Under the pieces are notes generated by a model. The model was given only the letters and a program-made list of their open reading frames with translations. It made no database searches and was not told the origin of the DNA. Source: Sipunculus nudus (taxonomy: Eukaryota > Annelida > Sipuncula > Golfingiida > Sipunculidae). Taken from it: DNA of 64,000 nt. Position numbers and translations under genes: made by a program. Of this stretch, positions 56,832-64,000 are shown piece after piece. The stretch's first letter is position 1. Every line of letters begins with the position of its first letter. The stretch lies in assembly GCA_026874595.1 (NCBI GenBank), contig CM049308.1, positions 50,474,624 through 50,538,623 of the forward strand, read 5' to 3'.

Positions 56832-59130
56832 CAGGGTTCCTGTGGGGCCTTAAAAAGTCTTATTGTTTTTTTAGCTCAGCTGACTATAAGTTATCTGAGC
56901 TATAGTCGTGGTCCATTGTCCGTCGTCCGTCCGTCCGTCTGTCCGTAGATGTGGCACGTTTTGAAACCGTAAGACTTAGGAATCCAAAATTCAGCATATT
57001 GTTAGATGTCCCCAAGATCTCCTACCAAGCGGAAAACTGGGTCTTTGTGACTTTGTTCCATTGAGAAATTAAGGAAAAACCTCAATTTTTTATTAAAATC
57101 CTATTTTCACACTTCAGGACTGCCTTATATCAAAACCACTCATCTGTTTTTCCTTATATTTACCATAAATATTCTTCTATATAGTTCCTATGTACATGCC
57201 AGAAATTAAGTCTGTTTAGTATAAATTTTTTAAGTTATGGGCCCAAACATAATGGACTTTGTAAAAATTCAGGAAAAATATTTACTCACTTAAGATGAAA
57301 AATTTTGAAACTAGAGTCTATTTTCCCAAGTATATAACTATGTTTAATTAAGATTCAATTGTTTACCCAAAATTAGATCTGAATTTTGTAAATTTTTTAA
57401 GTAATTAGCATAAAAATAAAATCAGTACCTTAAATTTTGCCCAACTTTGACCATGGCACGTTTTTTTCCTGTAAGCACCATTGATTTAATTTTCACAGCA
57501 TGTAAACATAAATATTTAATTTGTTTAAATCTGAAATTTGTAAGTAAAAGCTTGAAAATTAAGCTAGTTATTGATTTTTTTCTTGAGGCTCTGTTGTAGT
57601 CATTTGCTTTGATTACAGATTACAGATGCAGGGTCCCACTCCAGGTCACTGGAAGTCAGCTATGCCAGGGTTTCTGATTTGTTATAGTCACTGGGGGAGA
57701 TCCCCTGCTGTGACAGGTGTACAGTTATTCTCATATCACCACCCCAATCACCCCCCCCCCCCCACAAACCCAACCCACCAAGTGTTATGCAGTATTGTGA
57801 TTGTTTTCACTGTATCTCCTTCATTGTAATGCTGTTTCCACTCTGATATGCAAAAACTTTCCTTGAAAAAGTAATTCAAGGTGTAATCCAGAAGATGCAA
57901 TGTTGTGTAATGTAGCATTTTTAAAGAAATCATTTTTCTTTTAAATGATTTTACCAATCATAATGGAACCCATCAGTATGCTTAAATTATGATATAATAT
58001 AAAGCACATTATGGATAAATAAAGACACAATTAAAAATTGTGAAATCTAAATCAAGTATTTTTTTAGATATTTATTGTTTTGCAGATTTAAAAGATATAT
58101 TTTTGGGATAAAAAATAAATAAACATTTGTATGCATGATGTGGTGTTATCTGACAAGATTAAATTTATGATGATGCAATTGAGAATTATGAATCAACTTT
58201 TATATTCAGATATATATGTTATATTGAAAATGTATAGAAATATAAACTTAAATTAAAAAAAAATTGATGTGATAAAAAATGAGGATTTATTACAAACATT
58301 TGTTCATTATTTTCCTGCATCAGCAGAATTTGAGATCAGGCTTTGTTTGCCATGTTTTATGTTGTTAATTAGTTATATTTCAACTGTATACATTTCATTA
58401 AAAAAACATATATTTAATAATATATATTATACAAAAAAAAAAGATTCGATTGAACAAATGTGTAAACTACTGAAATGTCAACAGTTAATGGAAAAGCCAA
58501 CTAATGATCATGGTAATTGTACAGATCATTTGTTCACAAACTGCTCACATGCTTCAGTTTCAACATTAGGAAACACATGGTCAGTTCACAAAATATTATT
58601 TGCAACAATTTCTTGCCCATCAATACAAACCAATCATATAAACCAACCATGGCCTTTATTACCTCTTCCTCTTACACTTTATCTCCATTTGATATTATTT
58701 TAGATTTTTACCTTCAAGGTTAATGTCAGCTGAGCACAGTGACCCATAGGTCCCTTGTTTTGCTTTTTTAAGGCCTTGAAAAGGTCTTAAAATGCCAGGA
58801 ATCCTGACATAGGTCTTAAAAAGGTCTTAAATTTGATTTTACCTATCCTGGTATAAATAAATTTGCACAAACAGTTAGGTAATTGAACAGTTTGAGACAG
58901 TTTAGGAGAAGTTGCTGTTGTAACTTGTCAAAGAATGATCTCTGTAGATTCTCAGGACAGACTACAATGAGACCAGTCCCAACTTGTAGTGACCACCATT
59001 TGGGATCCTCAGTAGTTTTAAAGCATGGTAGGTTCATTACAGAATTCTATGTATAAAATGGTCTTAAGTTTTCTGTCAGCTGGTCTTAAAAAGGTCTTAA
59101 TTTACTTTGCCAAGAGGTGCAGGAACCCTG
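56832..59130. mobile_element. hAT-like non-autonomous element, split by a family A insertion
   Basis: Outer ends CAGGGTTCCTG (56832-56842) and CAGGAACCCTG (59120-59130) are perfect 11-bp inverted repeats. Both are followed inward by CCTTAAAAAGGTCTTAA-like motifs. AATTA flanks both sides (56827-56831, 59131-59135), which may be a 5-bp target duplication. Removing the family A copy leaves about 410 bp without coding capacity. Confidence 0.65.
56871..58757 (-). mobile_element. Family A (Helentron-like) element, full copy, inverted
   Basis: Starts with the inverted 3' hairpin (TTAGCTCAGCTGACTATAAG) and the CCGTCCGTCCGTCTGTCC tract, and ends with GTCAGCTGAGCACAGTGACC then CATAGGTCCCTTG. The body matches the copy at 15017-16788 base by base over most stretches examined, with some small insertions such as the poly-C near 57752. 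The two longest shadow frames (15072-15317 and 58455-58703) are homologous. Confidence 0.75.
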
Positions 59131-59352
59131 AATTATCATTTCTTATGTTTAATGTAGCTTTGCTCTTAGCATCAAAGAGGAATAAACACAAGCATACATG
59201 GCCAATGAATTAAAGAGTCTAATTAGTGTGACTGTACTGAAATAGGTAATAGGTATTACAGGGCAGTGCTGTGCTGTTGTAGAAAAGTGCTAGAATCTTT
59301 CTTATTCATAAAAGCAGGGACCCTCATAGGATAAAAAAAAATCAGTGCTTCT

Positions 59353-59379
59353 GAGAGAGAGAGAGTGAGAGAGAGAGAA
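59353..59379. repeat. (GA)n microsatellite
   Basis: GA repeat with a single interruption. Confidence 0.9.
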
Positions 59380-62300
59380 GCAGTTCGTAGTGATCACCTG
59401 TAGTGATTTGTGATTTGTTGATTGGCCGTGGTTCATGTACAGTTCAGGTGGCTGTTACTAAAATCCTGCTGCTCTGAGTTGTTAGTCAGCATTACGATGA
59501 TAAACAACCAGGATCCATGCTGTAGTACTGGCCGAGGATCATGGCTGAAGCCTTCAGTATACTGCCCTCCATGAGTAATCTCAAGAGATGGGCATTAACA
59601 AGGGCTTGACATTGGCCCAGCAACACACACTACACATCTGTGTACACTCGATGGTGCAGGGGTGTTGACAGTGACATTGATATACCTCACATTATATATC
59701 TACCTGAGTGGCATGCTGTTAGTAATACAGATTCTGCAAGCTTTATTTATAATCTCTCTATAGATATAAAAAAAATGATAATTAAGCATAAATTTCTGTC
59801 AAAATAAGCAACAAGTATAAATACTCAAAAAGGAAAGTAATAAGGAAATTAAAAAAATGAAAAAGCTTATCCACCACTTGATCAGACCAACTGAAGAGAC
59901 TGTTTCATTATTTTTTATTCCTGAAGCCTTGTGTTGAAACATGATTTAACTCCGGAAATATAGAAGATGAATGATCTGAACTCCAATACTACTTATATAT
60001 GTACTGTATCATTTCATATATCATGATAGGTAAAGTATCATGAGACACCAGTAACATCATTGGGGCCCTAGTTATCAGTGTTGCACCTTCTCTTAACATG
60101 CCCTTTCTCCGTGTCATTTTCTAGCTGTTTTAAGGTTGAAAATAAATATGTACTTTAATGTGGACAGGAGAATAAGAAGATATAAATACCACAAATTAAC
60201 TTTATCTATGCTATTCATGAAATAAAGATGTAATTAAAAAATGGAAAACCTGATGAAATAATATAACTTTCGCATATTTGCATATATGCTGCAGGATTCA
60301 GTGTACTGTAATGATTTCGAGGTAGTGATCATTTAGTTTAAATATCTTTTGCAAATAAATCTTGCATACCAGGTATTTCTTTTTAAAGGAAAGTCATGTT
60401 AGCTTTCACCCACACAAATTCACACTTACTGACTCTGTTGCATCGAAATTAAAAGCAAAGAGAAACCGCAAGTCTGTAGCCCAGATCTGGAATATATAAT
60501 TGGACCTACTCTTACAATCAAATGTATAATAACTGGTCCCTGAAGTGATTTTAAGTCAGTTTTGACACATGCATGCCTCAGTGTAATTCTGTGGAAAGTA
60601 AATCATACTCATTTTTGTTTGATAAGTAAAACACATCATTCACATGAAGGCTTCTGGAGTGAATCTCTTAAAGAATGACAAGTCAGGCAGGGAATGTCTT
60701 AGAAAATGCTGTTCCTGATTTTGCATTCATTGATTATGAAATGTGTAACACGTTAACAAGCACAAGCAGCTTTTTACTGAAAAATGAAGTAAATTTGTTC
60801 ATACACTTAATCATACAACAATAATATAACATTTAAATTCTTGAATTTAGAGCAATATTATACATTATTATACTGTTATGTTAAGACCAGGTCATATTAA
60901 CTTTGAGTGTGGCATTAACTTACAAGTTGCGAGTCACTGGACAGTCACTGCACTATCATAATGAATCCATTGATATTAGTATGTTTAAGACAATTTGTGC
61001 AATAGACTATTATTAATCAATCATTGAAATTGGCAGTGTATCAGGCTTGTGCTAAGGGGTAATTTGGGGTTACCAGTATGGTTAAACCTGTGATAAATAG
61101 TGCATAATTATAGTCCATGTATGTGGTGTTTAGATTGTATGTTAGGTAAAAGAAATTTGGCTCGTGTGTCATGCATACAGCTTTTAAACAAGTTTTTTTA
61201 ATGTTAATGTCATTGCAGCATAATTATTACTGAAAAAAACAGCTGCCATGTGATTGATTTGAATTGTTTAATACATGATGATGAAGTGTTTAAGAGTTTC
61301 CTGAAAGTTTGCAGGGCATCATAATGTTAAGTAGTACATATTTTATTATTAACGCCCAATTATAAAAAGGGCTCAGATATAACACACCCTGCATGTTGTA
61401 TTATGGGTCTCTTTAGGGATAATGTAGCTTGGTGATCTACTATTTAACATATTTAGGATGATAGCTAGCTGCTGCTGTTATAGACCGCATTGTAGTTATC
61501 TGTTTGCTGAGAAGGCCTGTGCCTTATTTAGACAATACTAATTCTACCCTCATTGTGTGGCTTAATTTGACCCTGCATGCAGCTCTCATTATAGAAAGAT
61601 CAGATTGATTACAGAGCAAGGTCATTCTGACTGCTGTTAAGGGCACCTGGTAATAATATAATGCAGGACATTTTTGCACAGACCAAATTCAAGACCAAAT
61701 TTCAAATTTGTTATTTGCATGGCAATTTACATAGTTTGTCTCTCCTGCCAGACGGTTATATGGTACAGCTTTATATAAAATATACAATGCTTATTATGGC
61801 TGTCAGTTGAGGCAAGCTTTTGTGATTTTTCAGTGTACATGTAGTTATGTACATGATAAGAACCACCATTTCAAGGTAAAACATCCTGCAAAATATTTAA
61901 ATCAGAAATTCAAAAATGATTTCACCATTTGTTTTGAAATAAGATCAGTGTTTTGAGCATATTGGTAATGGAATGATAGACTTCCTTCAGCCCTGTTCAG
62001 ATTTTTCAAAACAGAAACATAAAATTCATGTTACTGTGATAAGATTTCACATTCATACACAAACATTTAATAAAAAAAAATGCAGGGAGAAGATAACATT
62101 TTGCACTTATGTTGATCATGAATCAACCAGGTAAAACTAGGTTGACTGATAAGGAAAATTAAAATCACACCAGTAATACCAACAATGAGTAAAAATAGGT
62201 TAAGTGTATATGATTTTCTTGAGCCTAGTTTCCATTATAATTATCTATGGGATATGTAGGTGATAGTAATTTTATAAAATCCCTCTGATATGATTTTATG

Positions 62301-64000
62301 TGATTTTATTTTATCCATCAATTAAATCAAAGAATTAAATTGTGGTGAGAAGAATTGATAAAAACTGCTGAATGTCTCAGCTGTTTAATTTGCATATGCT
62401 GTCTGGACCATTCCACCCACGGGAAAGTAAGAAAAATACCAGACATCATGTATATACCCCTGTATATCTTGGGGTAAACCTTTAGTGATCTGTGTTCTTG
62501 TGAAGTCAGAGACGTCTTCTTTGATTTACCATGAACACAAATGTTGAGCATGCTGGAAGACTTAGTATTAGTAAACCACCAAGTGGCTGGGTTTTGTGTG
62601 CTTGGTAGAAGCTACTGTTTCATCGCCAAGGTATACAAACCTGTAACATGGCATCAGGCATCAAGGTGGACTACAGCATAGGTAATCTTGTGTTCTTGAA
62701 CAAGAAATGTTTCCAGCCCCCGGATAAATCTATTTATAGTTCTTTAATCTTTAGTGATTTTACTGTTTCTGTTGAATTGTTAAAATTCAAATGTGATCTG
62801 ATATATGCAACTCAGTAGCAGGGTTGGGTCCTTTAAAGTATAGTGCAGCAAATACAACAGAACATTTGTGGTATAATTATGTTAGGCTATCTCAAGACAG
62901 CTGGTCTGTCTAAATGGTGGTTTTAATCCAAATTCCTGGTTCTGTACTATAGTACAGTAGTATCTTACTGATGCTGTTTAGGTTAACGTTAATGTTTCTG
63001 TGATTCTGAACCCTACTGCTGCACTGTTGATTGTGGAACTGTAATGCTGAGGCTGAGGTGCAAAAGAAATAAGTACAGCCCAAGAGAGAGCTTAACATAT
63101 GTAGACTAACCTTCAAATATCTGTCCAGAAAGTTAATGTCCCTGCTGGCTACCTGTAAAGCTTTAATGGGGTACAGTATTGATGATAAAATGATAGAGCA
63201 TGGACTGTGGACTGGTACTATATAGTTACTGCTGAATGCATGGAATTCTGTAGTTCTGCTTTAATTAATTCTGGTTTCCATGTGAAACAGCAGTTTGAAA
63301 ATTATAAGTGCAGTGTCAGTAAAAACATTACGACCATGCATAACAACACATTTTGGTCATGTGCTTGTACTTATCTGTTGGTTTGTGTGTGGTTATTTAA
63401 AAAAATGCTTTATTTAGTATCTGCATGGCATTATGCAGCTCAAGTGTATCCTTTGCTGTATGCATCCTTTTTAGTCACATGATCTGTGAACAGAGGGGAT
63501 ACTGGATGGTACAGTTTATGATTACATCATCTTGTGTGTTACAATGCAGCTGTTTCATTAGAGCCACACACCAGGGTGCTCACCAGGCCCTGATGATTAA
63601 GCCACCTCAGCGAGTCTTTGGTTCACACATCTGTTGAGCCACCACAGCTTATGTTTTATGAGTTCTCCTCTTTATTGTTTTTATTACCTTTTTAAGACAA
63701 GACAAATGGATGCATTATGTGAAAAGGGGTGATGGGTGTAACAACCAAGGGTACATACAGGTCACACAGATGTGGATCCTAAAAGATATGATGTATACCA
63801 GTTTTGTTATCCACCATTTAAAAAAAAAGAAAAGAAATAATTTAACTGATTGGTCATCAGTTAATGCCCTGTGGTACCCAGGTTCTCCAGATTGCTATCA
63901 AGTGGCCTCTATAGAATTGTAGTGGATCTGAAGTTAGAAAGTGCACACCCTGTCACAGAATCCAGTTTTCATAAACAATTTCAGGATAGTTGCACAAACT

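Larger units (their letters stand above)
51347..64000 (+). other. Kinesin intron 3, at least 12.6 kb, open at the window edge
   Basis: No P-loop exon (a GQTGSGK-type motif) is seen before the end, so the intron continues. It contains a family A 3' fragment (54533-54605), a tRNA-derived repeat (56041-56125), a nested insertion (56832-59130) and a GA microsatellite (59353-59379). I see no gene or recognisable element in 51347-54530 or 59400-64000. Confidence 0.75.

Noticed and set aside
58269-58703. 144-residue frame with a homologue at 15072-15317
   Set aside because: The similarity reflects two copies of the same family A element at the DNA level. The frame is shorter in one copy and has no recognised domain, so a coding role is not supported.

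Overview
The window looks like nuclear DNA from a lophotrochozoan animal, most likely a marine mollusc. It is AT-rich and gene-sparse, with long introns packed with repeats. Three conserved animal genes can be read across splice junctions that agree in phase. A metazoan universal stress protein gene together with Helitron/Helentron-like, hAT and Harbinger-type repeats fits a bivalve or gastropod. The species cannot be named from sequence alone.

Layout. 1-8443 (+): the 3' part of a receptor-type tyrosine phosphatase gene (coding exons 1847-2230, 3502-3713, 4583-7288, 7621-7740). It encodes fibronectin III domains, one membrane span and two phosphatase domains. D1 keeps the Cys and Arg of its active site but has changes in four catalytic loops; D2 lacks the Arg. 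The receptor may be a pseudophosphatase. 8444-10650: intergenic. 11409-36289 (-): a four-exon universal stress protein gene of 254 residues with an intact ATP-binding motif, a serine-rich repetitive tail and two in-frame donors on exon 2. Its two introns of 11-12 kb hold most of the repeats in the window. 36290-44917: intergenic between two divergent genes, with a degenerate repeat block, a Helitron-like element, a large palindrome and a hammerhead-ribozyme-like motif. 44918-64000 (+): the 5' end of a kinesin-3 motor gene (KIF16B/STARD9-like; first three coding exons), which continues out of the window through an intron of at least 12.6 kb.

Mobile DNA. There is an intact hAT transposon (28507-31317) with an open transposase frame, terminal inverted repeats and a perfect 8-bp target duplication. 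A 918-bp non-autonomous hAT element (34531-35448) also has a perfect 8-bp duplication, and a 286-bp Harbinger-type MITE (23491-23776) has TTA duplications. Family A is a Helentron-like element with subterminal inverted repeats, an ACGG-type tract and a 3' hairpin; it is present in several copies, two nearly identical and one split by the hAT transposon. Family C has a Helitron-like 3' end (hairpin plus CTAG) and internal 280-bp tandem repeats. Satellite-like arrays include a 33-bp repeat with 165-bp higher-order units.

The three genes have no evident joint function. The phosphatase and stress-protein genes are convergent; the stress-protein and kinesin genes are divergent with about 8.6 kb between their start codons. 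Exon boundaries were deduced by eye from splice consensus, reading phase and family resemblance; UTR ends and promoters are not resolved.
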